A stretch of 64,000 nucleotides of DNA, from the NCBI RefSeq assembly GCF_964355755.1, contig NC_092677.1, positions 12,176,601 through 12,240,600 on the forward strand, in the 5' to 3' direction. Below, in pieces: positions 34,701 through 49,700 of the stretch. Position 1 is the first letter of the stretch. The number at the start of each line of letters is the position of its first letter. A model generated the notes under the pieces. The model was given only the letters and a program-made list of their open reading frames with translations. It was not told the origin of the DNA and did not search any database. Origin of the DNA: Antedon mediterranea (taxonomy: Eukaryota; Echinodermata; Crinoidea; Comatulida; Antedonidae). The position numbers were made by a program, and so were the translations under genes.

Positions 34701-37700
34701 TAGGTGAATGAACTAAAATCCAATTTTATTACAATACATGTTTAGATGATACATTGCTTGTGATTGGTCAAAATACTTGAATGCATGTATGTTCTTGCAT
34801 TCTCCTAATAAAGATATATTTCAACCGCCGTCCAGAACAACTGTGATTGTCTTTAAAACGGTACCAGGATAGTATACAAATAATGAATATTTATGAGCTG
34901 GATGGTGAGAATATTTCATGAGTTGAAATATTGATGGAGCCAAGATTAAAAAGATTAAATAGATAAATAGACAGTAGATACATTATTTATTTTTTAACAC
35001 ACCTACTGTTCTAACATAATGGAGTATAGAGATGTTATATATAACATGCACTACAGGTTGATTTTTTAAGGTAACTCAGTCAACGACGTCGGGTGGCAAC
35101 AAATTCTCTAAATGTTTACAAAAAGCTGAAAATGTTTAAAACTATTAATTAATAAAATTAGAATTTTTTAATAGAACTACAACCGAATGGCATGTATTGA
35201 AAGAATAGAAAGAATACACTCAGGTTTGTGTTATAAATTTACTCTTGGATGTTTGGCAGTGCTTTCAAGATATCTACTATACTAACTTACCTATTTGACA
35301 CATAGTTACAGAACTATCTTGATTCTGATCAGTTTGTTGATTTGTGGCCCATCCTGAATAAAGCTTATTATTGTTAATAATCAATACAATGATAAATATG
35401 ATGCATAGAAAATTTACAAAAAAATATTTGATTAGTTTTGAATTTAGATTTTATACCAATAAAATGTTGATATCTTGATGAAACCAGTTTGAAAATAGAA
35501 ACTCACCATCTAAGTACTGAGGCAGCTTTTCTCCATCACAAGTGATCTCTGTAAATGTATCTTTGTGACCTTTATCAGAGTAACCTAATGATATCTCGTT
35601 ACGATATTCTTTAAGATTAGCCATATCCTCTGCATTCTTGAAGATTGGTAAGGTAGCTCCATACTCACTTTGACAGAATTGGTTAGCCTCACGCCAGGTT
35701 CGATCTTTATTAAATTTCTTCCTGCATACATCTCCCTGAAGTGTCCATGTTTTAGGACAACGTTCTAAAATTTGTTTTAAATAAAATTAAAATGCTGTCA
35801 TTAGGGTTACTTTTCAACTATTACTTTTTCTCTCTTGTAGATTTCAATACCTCTATCTAATTGTAGTGCTATTAAAGTGCTATTGTTCCTTCTCTCCAAG
35901 AATACATAAGACTTCTTTTAGCCTTATTCTCAGACTTTTAAAAACCCTTTGCTTAACCTGGAATGAAATTCTGTATTGTTAGATTGATTTTCATATATAT
36001 TTATATAAAATTCTGTGCTATCTCTATGGATGTGAATTCCAAATTCAAAGATGAATTAAAATAACTATTTTTGAAGATTAAGATTTTCTCACTGTTTTTC
36101 ATATTATTATTATTAGTAGCATGTTTGCAGATACAGGGCCTGTTCAGACCTACGGAGTTGCTTTCGTATTTTACGTGACATACAACTCCATAGGTCTGAA
36201 CCAGGAAAAGATTAGTGGAAGCCACCTCGTATGACACTGATCTTTCGTTCGTTACTACAGCTCAAGGTACAGGATTAGTGAAGTCCGCTTACGATACGGA
36301 AGTCATGCATCATGACCTCTAACCAATCAAATTTACTCCTGCATACCAGATGTTAACCCAAATCGGTAGATAGGCAAATCTGAACACTTTGCTGTTACAA
36401 CGCTAATTATAATATGACATTGCTTGCAATACAAAAGCATAACTCCATGGATCTGAACATACCCTGTGTCAGTTTACAGCATATTTATACTATTACTGTC
36501 CTAATATCCCAAATGGTGGAGCCAGGATTTTGGTCCAAGGATTAAAATAAAAAAAAGTGCTGAACTATAAACCAAATGTTCTATTTTTTGTATTGAATTG
36601 TTTTTGCCACGAGAATATACTAGTTAAATAATCTTAAGTGGCTGCATATTAGCAGTTAGTATTAGTTTGAATGTCAGTTTTGGCAACTTTTTCCAGTAAT
36701 TTTTATTTATGTTCAGTTCTTCTGGAAACACAAATTGTGCGACATAAAGTGGTGTAAAGTATTATTGCTACAGTTCACAAGCCAGTGTTTTGGTTTATGA
36801 GAGATAGTCTTTTCTGTATCTTGGTTCTAATATAGGAACAGTCATATTACACTGTTTTTATACTATATCACATAGACTTTTTTCTGTTCTACCATGACTT
36901 ACCGACTTTACAGACCCAATTCCCCTCTTCACTACAATCAATCGAATACCAGTGTCTGTTCGTCCTTTCCATAGCTGTACAGGTTTTGTGTTGTACTGGA
37001 TTATTTATCTTCCAGTCTGAAAGAAAAAAAAAGAAACTGAGGAGTATATCCTTATCACATCTCATTTCAAGTTGCAACCAGGTTTATGTAGTGTGAAAGA
37101 AATTTCCAGAGACCTGTTCACTACGGTGGCATATAGGTATGGGTTAACAACCTTAAGTGGGATACACACATTGGTGAGATCGTTAGCAAGGCCAATAAAG
37201 CCATGCATATTGTGTCGGTACTTAAAAGGTTTGGTGCACCAGAAGATCGGTTTAATCAAGATTTATAAATCTTTTATACGCCCCATAATTGAATATGCTT
37301 GCCCAACCTGGCACTCCTCCCTGACTTCCGAATTAAGCTTTGACCTGGAATCGGTCCAGAAGAGGTTTTTAAGAATTGTACTAGGGAGGAGGTACTATTC
37401 GTACACTGCAGCCCTATAAAGGAATTTTCTCTTGATAGGCTCTGTGACCGTCGTCTCCAGCTTGTTCTGAAGTTTGGGAGGAGTGTCCATGAAAAATTTA
37501 GTAATATTATCCCCAATACCCGTGCTGAAGCGACAGATAGATCTCTCAGAAACGCAAACAAAATATCCCAAATTAAATGTAGAACAGAGAGATTTAAGAA
37601 ATCCACACTCCCATTCCTGATTAACAATGACCTTATAGTGCAATAATATATATATATGAAATTCGTCATTTTGATAGATAGGCCTACGGATAATTAATAA

Positions 37701-40700
37701 TTTTACTCGCAGTTTTTTAATTTGTAATTGTATATTCTTTATTTTTTTTAATGCATTTATGTATATATATATATATATTTTTATAGTAGATGGTTGTGTA
37801 ATTTTGCTCGTTTTTGATATATATCTTTGTAAATTTGTAATTGTATATTCTTTATTTTTTTTAATGCATTTTTGTATATACTAGATGGCACGCTCGCTTC
37901 GCTCGCGTACCATCTAGGGGTGCTCACAGATGGTTCTCGAATACAGTAGAATCCACGGACGGGGACTTTTTTGGGACACTAAACAAAAACGGAAGTGTCC
38001 CCCTAATTGGGGTATTCAGAAATAGAGACAACAAAACCAATACTGGATTCCATAAAGGACAATTAATTTATGTGGATTAAAGAAATTAGGGAGAAATGGA
38101 AATGTATGTACGGGAATTGGGCGGCGGCACGTGGTGGTGGTGATGGAACCGCAGTAATAAAGTTGATTGTATTTATATATTATAAGAACCAAACTAAATA
38201 AATAGACCTAGACATTCTGCGAAATGGAAATCGGAAATTCAAGCTGCTATTCAGTGAAAAATTAAACTGTAGTCTACCTAAATATTTAGGGCAAATCATC
38301 GGTTGTGGTGTTGAACTTCCTGTAAACATTTGTGTGAACCAAACTGGGTCGAATTTCTGTCATGAGTACTGATTTGTTGGCCTGTGATTTATGACGCCTA
38401 AGGGATCTATCTAGACTTATTTTTTAGAATAATGTACGTACCTGTCAGATACAATTGTCTTGTGTCGTATAATAAATAAGTACTGTAATAGTTACTGAAG
38501 TTACTATTACAATCTCGTCAATGAAAACACGAAAATGTATATGCACTTACTTATGAAAACGTATACAGTATTATACTCAGTTATTGAAACAGTAGGTTTA
38601 AAAAAGTTTCGTTTGTCTGTAAAATGATGTAATCAAGCTGTTTACATGAGTCTTAATTTATAAGCACATCAATAATAAAATAGTTTATCTATCCTGTAAT
38701 TGGCGAGATTATGGTCGCTGTTGAATGAAATAAAGCCAATCGGTATCATATTTGTACAGAAACGTTTTCGCGGCCGAAGGGTGTAACCTAAATTCGTTGT
38801 ATTATCGTCAAGAACTAACTGTAACTAAACTTACATAGAAAGTAGGGTATCATAAATTTGGCCTTAGCACTCGGGGGAGTGGCTAAGATGAAGTCCGTGG
38901 GACTACTAAATATAAATTGTAATGAACCTCGAGGGACATAAATAGGAATATTTCATGTTTCATTATCAATGTATAATAAATGGAAACTGTTTACCGATTC
39001 AAATAATAGAAATTGGTTTTTTAACATTTTCCGAACCTATTGCAAGTTTATTCTCAAAGGGCCCATATATTTACCTACCGTATGTGTTAAACCAAGGGCT
39101 CATAAATTTACCTACAGTACTTGTGTTAAACCAAACTGGATGTTCCATTCATCGCAAATCAATACATTTGTATAATCGTATATTAAATCTATCAAAATAG
39201 TATTTTTTAAAGAAAATCGGCCTGTCTTCAACATTATGATGGTGTACTCTAGCAATCTATCAAAATAGTATTTTTAAAAGAAAATCGGCCTGTCTTCAAC
39301 ATTATGATGGTGTACTCTAGCTGTTCAACCGGTTTTCAGCTATTAAAAACAATTATCGTAGGAGGAGATAGGAAAATGCGAAGCCTCCTCGCTATGTAAC
39401 ATTAGGGTTGAGGGATGGGAAAGCGGATAGGTACAAAGAGGAACAATTTTTAAATATATTCTTTATCCACTGAGTAACGAAATATTTTGTTCATGTTTTA
39501 TAGGCCTATAAATAATATACCTCTAAATACAGTAGGCCTAAAACATTTGCGATTTAATACTTTGTTAAAACTGTCACTGTCATAATCGATTGAAATATTA
39601 AAGTACATGTCACGATACACCACTACGACGTTTATATTTTTGGTAATTATTAATTAATACAAACGTTGAGAAGGAACTGTCAGTATAAAGTTTATTTGTA
39701 TATCTAACAGTAGAGCCTATCCACAGTCTCAGTAATAAAGTTTATTTGTATATATTTTTATATTACATCTAACAGTACGAACATTCACAGTAAGAAATGT
39801 TCGATTCAAATGAAAAATAGTTAATAGGTATTTACAGTATTGTCAAAGTATTGCAAGTTTATTCTCAAAGGGCCCATATATTTACCTACCGTATGTGTTA
39901 AACCAAGGGCTCATAAATTTACCTACAGTACTTGTGTTAAGCCAAACTCTGGCAGACTGAGAGATTGGGATGTTCCATTCATCGCAAATCAATACATTTG
40001 TATAATCGTATATTAAATCTATCAAAATAGTATTTTTTAAAAAAAATCGGCCTGTCTTCAACATTATGATGGTGTACTCTAGCTGTTCAACCGGTTTTCA
40101 GCTATTAAAAACAATTATCGTAGGAGGAGATAGAAAAATGCGAAGCCTCCTCGCATTTTTTTGGCGGGTATTTTTCAAGACGGACATCCATTAGACAGTG
40201 TATACCACGATCGGAAAACACCCCTATTTGGGGCAAATCTTTGAACCTAAATTCGTTTTAATCGTCAATAACTAATTATCTAACTCAATTTAATTAGTAA
40301 ACAGGGTTACATCAGGCGGTTAAAATCAGTACCGAAAGTACGAACCAACTTTACATACCATCGAGTGAAAATTCTAGAAGTAAGGCGCGATTTACCGAAT
40401 TTTGCCCTTACGTAAATTTATATATAGATATATATATATATTTTTATAGTAGATGGTTGTGTAATTTTGCTCGTTTTTGATATATATCTTTGTAAATTTG
40501 TAATTGTATATTCTTTATTTTTTTTAATGCATTTTTGTATATATATATATATTTTTATATTGGATGTTTGTGTACATTTTGCTCGTTTTTGATATATTTT
40601 TATGTTTATGTTACTGGACGCAATTCAGTTTTGTACTGCCATGTCTTTGTTTTTAATAAACCAGAATTTAAAAAAAATAAATAAATAAAAACAAAATATT

Positions 40701-43700
40701 TTAGCTCTTATTATCATCATTTTTTTTTATCATTATCATTATTATTGTTATACTATATTTCTGTACAGACTAAAAGACTTAGGAATATTTCACTTTAGAG
40801 GCAAACGTGCTGGCAAAAAATCAAACAAAAATAGAAGTAGTTCAAAGAATTCTAGGTTACATACCGGTACTAACTACAATGAAAGGAAGTTCCATAAATG
40901 GAAAGCAGGTCAAATTAATGTAAGAACAGCATCAGATGACTTTGTCCTAAATGAAATCATTGATGACTGTACAGATGCTAATTAGACATAGCATGTATGC
41001 AGGAGATGAGAAGAATAGGTAGTGGGTCCATATGTCATAAGGGATATAATGTGTATTGGACAGGAAACAAAACAAAGACAATGTTTGGTGTAGGATAGCC
41101 ATTAGACAATCTAAAGCAATAACTTTAACAGAAATAAAACATACATCAGAAAGAATGATGGCTACTGATCTTGCTGTAAAGAACTGTAAACTTAGAGTCA
41201 TTAGTGCATATGCACCCACAGAATACAGTCCACTATCAAAAAAGGAATCATTTTATCAGAAACTCCAAGAAATTAGTAAAGTGGAAAAAGGAAGTTATTG
41301 ATTCTAGGCGATTTCAATGCTACGTCAACAATGACAACCAGCAAAACATGCTTTGAAGGTTTTTCTTATCCAGGTAAAAGAAATGACTGGTCCAATGAAA
41401 ACGGACAGATGCTCCTGGACTTCTGTTCCATACACAGATTATCCGGCATCCTAAATACTTGGTTTGAGCATCCATTAAAACACAGAATAACATGGCAAAG
41501 CAATGACGGATGAACAAAAAAAGTAATTGACTACAGTATAAGTGATTCCTGGATTAGAAATTTTGTCAAAGATGTTAGGGTATATAATTCATATTTCCAA
41601 TCAGATCATCGTCTAATAATTACCGTACTTGAAACACCAGCAAATAAAGCTGCAAGATGGAAACCAAGAAAACGGATACTCGGTACAAAAAGTACAAAAC
41701 CAGACATGAACATCAAAGGACATCATTGTAAGGAAAGACGTAATACAATCTATGACGTTAACAACCCAACACAAAGGAACACCCAAGATGAGAAACATGA
41801 CTTTCTGACATCATCTCTAAAGAAAGCACAGATCTTATACCAAAATTGAAAAAACACAAACAAAGCTACCCATGGGATGATGATCAAGAACTTCAACAAC
41901 TGATAGAATCTAGGAAAGAGATAAGAAATAAATATGAAAATGATACTCGAGAACACACAAGGAACCTACAAAAGAGAATTAAAAGCAGAGTCAACATGCT
42001 AAGAAACGATTACTATAAATGTAAAGCAAATGAAATTAATGAAGCAACACAAAACAGGAGAGTTGTTGAACAATGGTGACAAGCAAAAGAACATGCAGAA
42101 ATAATAAGAAAGAAACCAAAACAAATGAAATGTCCTGGAATACAAGAATATTTCAAAGATCATTTTAACCCAGACCAATCCACACTCAAGATGCCGATAG
42201 AAATAAAAGATCCACCAAATTATATCAAAAAGCTTCAAAACCAAACCATGGTAATAAACAACGAAATGCCATCTGGAAATCTGGAAGAAGAAAGGTAGTC
42301 CATCAGACCCATCAAAATACAGAGGTATATCAATTGGTTCCACATTGACTAAGGTTGCTATGAACATCATACTTGATCGTCTATCACCATTCTACGAGGA
42401 AAACTCATGCATACTCAGTTTGGCTTCCGATCAGGAAAAGGATGCAGTGACGGCATATACGTATGTAGACAACTTCAAGAAATCGCACACAGAATACAGC
42501 GAAAATTGTTTTCAGGCTTTATCGATCTCACAGCAGCATATGACCACGTCAACAGAGAATTCCTGTTCCAAAGCATAAAAAACAGAATACATTATACACA
42601 GCCAACTACTAATGTAAACATATTGGAGTCCCTGTATAGATGCACACAATCATACCTAGCAGAAGAAGGCCCAGACTCTCAATTTACAGCAGGTGTTCGA
42701 CAAGGTGGTAACGAGAGTCCTAACCTGTTCAACCTCTACATTATGCCCTTAGAGTGTTAACATATCGTTACCAGCAAGATGCTACTACCAGAGGTTTAGA
42801 AATCAAATACCGTGTTCCAATCATAGCAACCAACAGGGAACAAAGAAGAACATCACCCATGTGTGGCACATATACAGACCTTGTTGCTGGATATGCTGAT
42901 GATCTAGTAACATTTGCAATCTATGGTAAATCTTATACATCTGGTTTTCAACGAATATGGTCTCCAGATTAACATATCTAAAACGGAGACCATGGTGTAT
43001 AACTGGCAAAAAGATGATGGAGAATATCCAACCTCTATTATCAACATCAATGGCACAAATCTGCATAATGTAAACACATTTAAATACCTAGGAGTCTGGA
43101 TGACCTATGATAATATCAACATAGGAAAACAGGAAATTCATCATAGAATAATATGTGCTAAGGCTGCTTTTGCTGAACATAAAAAACTCCTGACAAATCA
43201 AATCATTAACCTTAGAACAAGAATCAAATTCCTGAACGGATTGGTTAGAAGCAGACTGATGTACGGTTGTTATGCTTGGAGACCAATAAACACTGAAATT
43301 GGACTAATAACAACAACGTACAATAGATTCCTCAGGAGGATGATTAAAAATGGTTTCAGGCCCACCAGACAAACATACACAATCAGACGATGAGAAAGAA
43401 ATAGAGTCTGAGGAAGAAGAAGAACAACAGGAAACTGATTGGCGGTACGTTGTCAATAACCAGAGGCTCTACGCAATAACCAACACGATATCAGTATTTG
43501 AATTCTACCAACAACAGCAATCTAACTGGATTTCACACTGTATTCGGAGACAGAACTATGATCCCTGCAAAGTTCTTACATTTTATGACCAAAAAAGTAA
43601 ATTAATAGGAAGACCGAGCCCAAGTATACTCCAGAGAACTATAAACGCTAGTCAACTAGACCGAGAAGACTATATAAGGAAGTGCTTCCAACATCTTTTA

Positions 43701-46700
43701 TAGAAGACAATAACTACCATGTCCAATAGTCATTAAGTTGATTAATTTTATGTCTTGATGTTTAATTTTAATTTTAAATGTAAATAGACTGGGTAATCAT
43801 CAGGAATAGTCCTGAACAGGGAGATGAGCGCCCCTGCCCACCGATGAGTTTCGGGATCCCTTTGACCCGGAGGGAGAGTACCCGTCAGGGTCCCTACCTA
43901 GGGTTACAGGTCCCAGGTTTTAGTTGTTTTAATTAGTGTTCCATGACCTTCTCATCAAAATTAATGTCTCTCCTTGTTGTGCTATAGTCATTTAGTCATA
44001 TAGTCATAGTCATATATACTTTATTGTCCATTTAAAAAAACAGAAATGTGATTTGAAAACTGGCAAAATACAAAAATATAAATATAAAATACAATTTACA
44101 AAACACACACAAAAAGTTAAGAGGCTAAAAATTGTTAAAATTAGATAAATATTATTATATGATTTATTATTATATTGCACTAACGATGATTTGTAAAAAT
44201 ACATGCGTGAGCTTTAAAATTAAACAAAAGCGGTTACGTTTTATCTTTGTACTCTGGAGTTATATAAGTGTATAGCATTAGGTACAAACGAGCACCTAAA
44301 CCGTTTTGTTTTGGTATTAAGTGCACGTAGTCTTATGCCAGAATTCATGAGGGCAAATTGTTTGTGAAGAGCATGTGTTTCATCATCAATGATACTTTTT
44401 ACTTTTTTTAACACATTTTCTTTATACAAGGATTCAACATCAGGTAAGTGCTCTCCTACTAGTCTAATTGCTCTATTTCCTATTCGATTAAGTTTAATTT
44501 TATCTTTTTGCATTGTATTACCATAAAAACAAACATTACAAAAAAGTATTACACTGAGAATTACAGAGTTATAAAACAATTTAAGTATAGTTTTGTCAAT
44601 TTGTAGGTACTTCATTTTTCTTAAAATAAATATCCTTTGGTTGGCTTTGCATGTGGCTTTATTTATATTATTTATCCAATTTTTAGCTTATTGTCAATTA
44701 TACAACCCAGATATTTGTACTCATTTACTACTTCAATCTCATTTTCATTTATAATCAGAGGTTCTAAGGGTTCTTTAATTTTCCTAAATTGTTTTCTTTA
44801 TGTTTAGTTTCAGGTTGTTATTGCAGCACCAGTGATAAAAATCACATCCTAGTTGTCTATAGCTTGTTTCATCATTGCCAGTAATGTATCCAGTGATGAC
44901 TGTGTCATCTGCATATTTTATTATACAACATTCATTTGAATTGGCTCTGAAACTGCTGGTGAACAGTGAAAACAACATTGGGGAGATAACAGACCCTTGT
45001 GGCGTGCCAATGCTAACAGTTCTTTTATCAGATAAAATACCGTTTAGTTTAACATACTGGAACCTTTTTGTTAAGAAATTATATATCCATGAAGTCAATG
45101 TGTCGTTTACGCTCATTTCTTTAAGTTTGCGTACTAATGAACCAGGTTCAATGGTATTAAAAGCACTAGAAAAATCTATATACAAACATCTTACATATGA
45201 TTTAGGCACATCTAAATGTTGGTAAATATTATGTAAGTGGAAGAGCACAGCATCTTCAACACTTCTATTACTCCGATAGGCAAATTGGAGAGGATCGAGA
45301 AAAAATTTGGTCTGATCAAGCAACTGCCTGAGTACAATCTTTTTTAGGCACTTACCAACATTGGATGTGATAGCTATTGGCCTATAGTCATTAAGTTCCT
45401 TGGGATTTTTTATCTTAGGAATTGGTGAGATACAGGCCGTTTTCCATTGATTGGGCACTGTACCACTTGCTAAACTCTCATTAAAAAGTTTGGTATATAT
45501 CGGTGCCAACTCTTGGTTGCAGTATTTAATAACACGATTTCCAATTCCATCAGGGCCAGTACTTTTACCAGGCTTTACTTTGGTGAATACATTATGCACA
45601 TCAACTACATTTATGATTGCATTGTTTACTAATGAAGTCTCATTTTCGCAGATTACTGTGTCTTCATTTTCATTTTTGGTAACTAATATCTCGGATTCAA
45701 AACGACGGAAAAAGTTGTTTAAGTCATTAGCGAAGTTTTCACTTCCATGTACACCCAATATGGTTTCTTTGTAGCCGGTTAGTGTTTTAATTGCTTTCCA
45801 TGCTGCTTTAGGATTTTTGTCTTTAAATTTATTTTCTAGTGTTTTTTTGTATAAGTTCAGTTTGCTATTTTTATACACTTGTTTATTTCCTTTTGAATTT
45901 CTTTGACTTTAGGAGTATCTTTTCCTATGCGCTATACGCTTATCTTGTAACAGTTTCCTTAGTTGGTTAGAGATCCATGGTTTTTCATTTGCATACATCT
46001 TTTTTGTTACTTTAGGTATAACCATATCAACACAAAAGGATATGTATGATGAGATTGTAGATACACTTACATCAAGAGTATCATCATCATGAGTATCATC
46101 AACATCGAGCATAATATCCCAATCAGTACATGCTAGACAGCCACGCAACTTTTCAACCACCTCTGTACTCCACAACTGCTGGTTTTGACTGTTTTAATTT
46201 TGACTTGTATTTTGGCATAATATGTATATTGTTATGATCAGAATTTCCAAGTTTTGAACAGATTTTGCTTGTGTATGCATTTTTCACATTGCAGTAGCAT
46301 AAGTCCAGTGTAGCACTGCCTCTTGTTTCTACAGAGATTGCTTGTTCATAAGTAGGTAGCACATCCTTAAAAGGGCATTTGTTGAAGTCTCCTAGAATTA
46401 TTTGTGGAGCATCCGGTGCCATTGTTTCATACCGGTGAACAGTACTGGAAATAGTCTCACTCGCATTATCAATATTTGCATTTGGGTGTATGTAGCACAC
46501 GGTAAGGACAATTTTAGAAAATTCTCATGGTAGATAGAAGGGTCTTGCACTTATGGTCAGTAATTCTATATCCGGCGTACAGAGTTGTTCACGTATCCTC
46601 CAGTTACTACACCATGCTTTATTTATATAAAAACATACTCCTCCTCCTCGTTTTTTCCCCGACCCTACAGTTCTATCCGCTCTAGCTAATTCAAAATTAC

Positions 46701-49700
46701 TTAGTACTAGTTCGCTGTCAATAATATTATTATTAAGCCATGTCTCTGTGAAACACATCACTGAGACTTCTCTGTATTCAAACATATGTTTAGAACATGC
46801 TCGGAGTTCGTCGATTTTATTTGACAGAGATCTCACATTTCCTAAAATCATCGATGGAAGTGGAGGTTTAGACTTACGTTTTCTAAGGCGCTTTCGAATA
46901 CCTCCACCTTTACCCCTTTTCCTTAACTTCCCGTGGAAACTGACAATAGTCTTCAGGTTTCGGGCTATCGTGACGCCTGAGCCGCAACAGTTCATTCCTG
47001 GCGTAGGATATTGCAATTGATAAAGGCCTAGGCCTAGACATATTTGATACAGAAATCGGCGTGTACAAACAACTCAGAAAAAGACAGACGCATATATAAG
47101 TTCCTAAAAACATCTAGAGAAACGTACAGACAGAAAAGTATATATAATGGGTGCATAAAGTGAGAAAAAGAACAATCTTATAGACAAATTTGCCAAAAGT
47201 CTGGTCGCCACAGTGCAGCGCCCTATGTCAACATAATGTCAATGACGGCGAAATGTCCCCAATAATGGGGATAGCTATGCAAACAAGTAACAAGTAAGTT
47301 ATATGTCAACAACATACAATTGTTTATTTATGATGAACATATTGGTTATGATCAAATAAAGATCGAAACGTAGAATCATTGCCTCTCATTATTTGGAGTC
47401 AGTTTTATACTATGTTATTTAAACATAATCAGTGCAGCTATACTATTGGTTTTTGGTTGATTAATATTTTGTCTCTTTAGTTTTATTTTGGTACTTACGT
47501 TTGTAGTCAAGACCTATGTCAACTCCATCCCATTTCATAGTCCCGTGTGATGAGCGATAGAGTCCCAAGATGGTGGATGATTGTTGATACATGTTCTCTG
47601 CAATAAAATAATTTTCCTCTTTGGATTCAATGTAGACCATAAACGAATGTTTTTCAGCGCAAATGGTTGAGATGTCTTCTTTAGTTTTGGTATCATTCCC
47701 AAAAATGTACAGACTGTTGCCAAACTCTTCCTGTTTTTCCAATGCTAAAAAAAAAGAGGAATATGTTAAAAATCATTTTTATACTTTGCTATGTACAGTA
47801 CAATTTATCTCATCCTTCTTTTGGAATCCTTCTATTCAGGGAACTTTATTAAGAGGACATTCTAATGTGAAACAAACAGAGACAATATATACTTCAAGCT
47901 ACTTGCAAATCACACCCGGAGAAAAATATTGTGGAAAATGAGTTCAGTAGTAAAGCATAAGATTGTTCACACCAAATTCGTACCTGATTCGGGCTCCAAA
48001 TTCATAGTGATGGATCAGAAAGTCATTTGTATTTTGAAACCAGCAGTGAGTATGAATGACCAACACTCGCGATATTTTTCTCAGGGGGCGGGAACGAATC
48101 ACGAGTAGCAATATCGTCGACCCATGTTCAGGGGGACACTGTGTTAGGTCCTGAAGGTGTCCCTTTGATAGAGATTCTAATGTGAACAACAGTTGGTAAT
48201 CCTGATTTAGAGTAAAGCTCTTTCATCAAACTTTATGTGAAAAAAAAGTGTGATGTGCCCATATATGGACATGATGATGTCAAATCACTACCATATTTAA
48301 GCATATCACTACCATATCTGGGCACATCATACTTTTTTGACAAACTAGTTTGATAGTGTAGACAAAGCTTTACTCACACAGGCAACAAATCTACTGACAT
48401 AGATCCTGCAATTCCAATACAATCATTATTTTATATTTATTATTTACCTCCGCCAAGGAGGTATATGTAATCGGTAGCGTGTGTTTGTTTGTTTGTTAGC
48501 AGGATTACTCAAAAAGTAATTACAAAATCTTCACCAAAATGAATATACAGATAGATATGTGGTCAAGGACCATTCCATTAAATTTTGGGACCACTTTTTA
48601 GTATACTTTTCAGACCTGCTAGTGTTAGAGTGAAAGAGTCTTTAGATACAGATAAACTAACTAACGTTGACACTTTTAAACGATGGGGGCTTATTGCAGA
48701 CGTCTGTAAAGATGCAGCAATAAATGTAGTAGGATTTAAAGAAACTCGAAGAGCAAATAAAATACAAAATGATGAAATTAAGAAACTTTCTCAGAAACAA
48801 AAGAAACTTAGGCTAGAAATAAATGCATGCAAACAAAATGATGATAGGATTAAAATGAAAAAACAACGAAATATAGTACTTAAGGAAATTCATAGTAAGA
48901 TAAAATATGAGGAAGAAAAAACAATAAGTAGACAAATTGAAGAACTTGAGAAAATAAAAGATGAACCAAATAAAATGTTTCAAGCAATAAGACATCTAAA
49001 AAGAACAGAAAAAACGGATAAAAGTTTTGTATACGACTGTAGAAATAGCATAATTACCAATGAAACAGAACAAGTAAAAATTGTAACAAGTTATTTCAGA
49101 GAAGTCTATGAGAAGAAAGGAGTTGAGAAGAACCTAGGAATTGATAAGATAAGGATGAAAAATCCATTTAAGATAGAAGAAATTAAATTAGCTGCCAAGA
49201 AACTGAAAAATGGGAAGAGCCCAGGGCCAGATGAGGTTCACTCTGAACTTATAAAATATGCACATGACAACATTTTCAGTAGTATTGCAACTATGTTTAA
49301 TGATATGGTTATGACAGGAAAGGCGCCCCATGATATCACAGAAGGTACCATAGTTCCATTACATAAACCAGGCAAACAAAAGGGTATCGTAAAGAACCTT
49401 AGACCAGTTGTCCTCCTAAATATCAGTAGAAAAATTTTGGCCATTTGCCTTATCTATATATAAATTTACGTAAGGGCAAAATTCGATAAATCTCGGTTAA
49501 TTTATAGAATTTTTACTCGATGGTACATAAAGTTGGTTCATACTTTCGGTACTGATTTTAACCATCTGACATAACCCTGTTTACTAATTAAATTGAGTTA
49601 GGTAATTAGTTATTGACGATTAAAACGAATTTAGGTTCAACGATTTGCCCCAAATAGGGGTGTTTTCCGATCGTGGTATACACTGTCTAATGGATGTCCA

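Larger units (their letters stand above)
37062..40685 (+). mobile_element. 5'-truncated LINE (CR1/Jockey-like), split by a Helitron
   Basis: The plus strand encodes the C-terminal end of a non-LTR reverse transcriptase: IYKSFIRPIIEYACPTWHSS, ESVQKRFLRIVLGRRY, then after a frameshift near 37,420 DRRLQLVLKFGRSVHEKF, ending at a stop about 37,645. Its AT-rich 3' tail holds a ~110-bp minisatellite, is interrupted by the Helitron at 37,881-40,428, and resumes to a terminal ataaaccagaattt plus (AAAT)n at about 40,685. It is a dead copy lying just upstream of the receptor exon at 36,903. Confidence 0.7.
43985..47113 (-). mobile_element. Rex1/CR1-group LINE, nearly full length, inactivated
   Basis: Minus strand. 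Order: basic leader, endonuclease, connector, reverse transcriptase, C-terminal domain, then a 3' end made of ATGACTAT-type short tandem repeats (about 43,985-44,035), the usual terminus in the CR1/Rex1 group. C-terminal matches such as NRIGNRAIRLVGEHLP and DDETHALHKQFALMNSGIRL fit Rex1/Babar-type LINEs. Frames are broken near 46,500, 46,165, 45,900 and 44,780. It lies in the 10.5-kb intron between the two halves of CTLD1. Confidence 0.78.

Noticed and set aside
41999-42370. Minus-strand 123-aa frame rich in Phe/Tyr
   Set aside because: Antisense of the degenerate LINE, biased composition, no domain.
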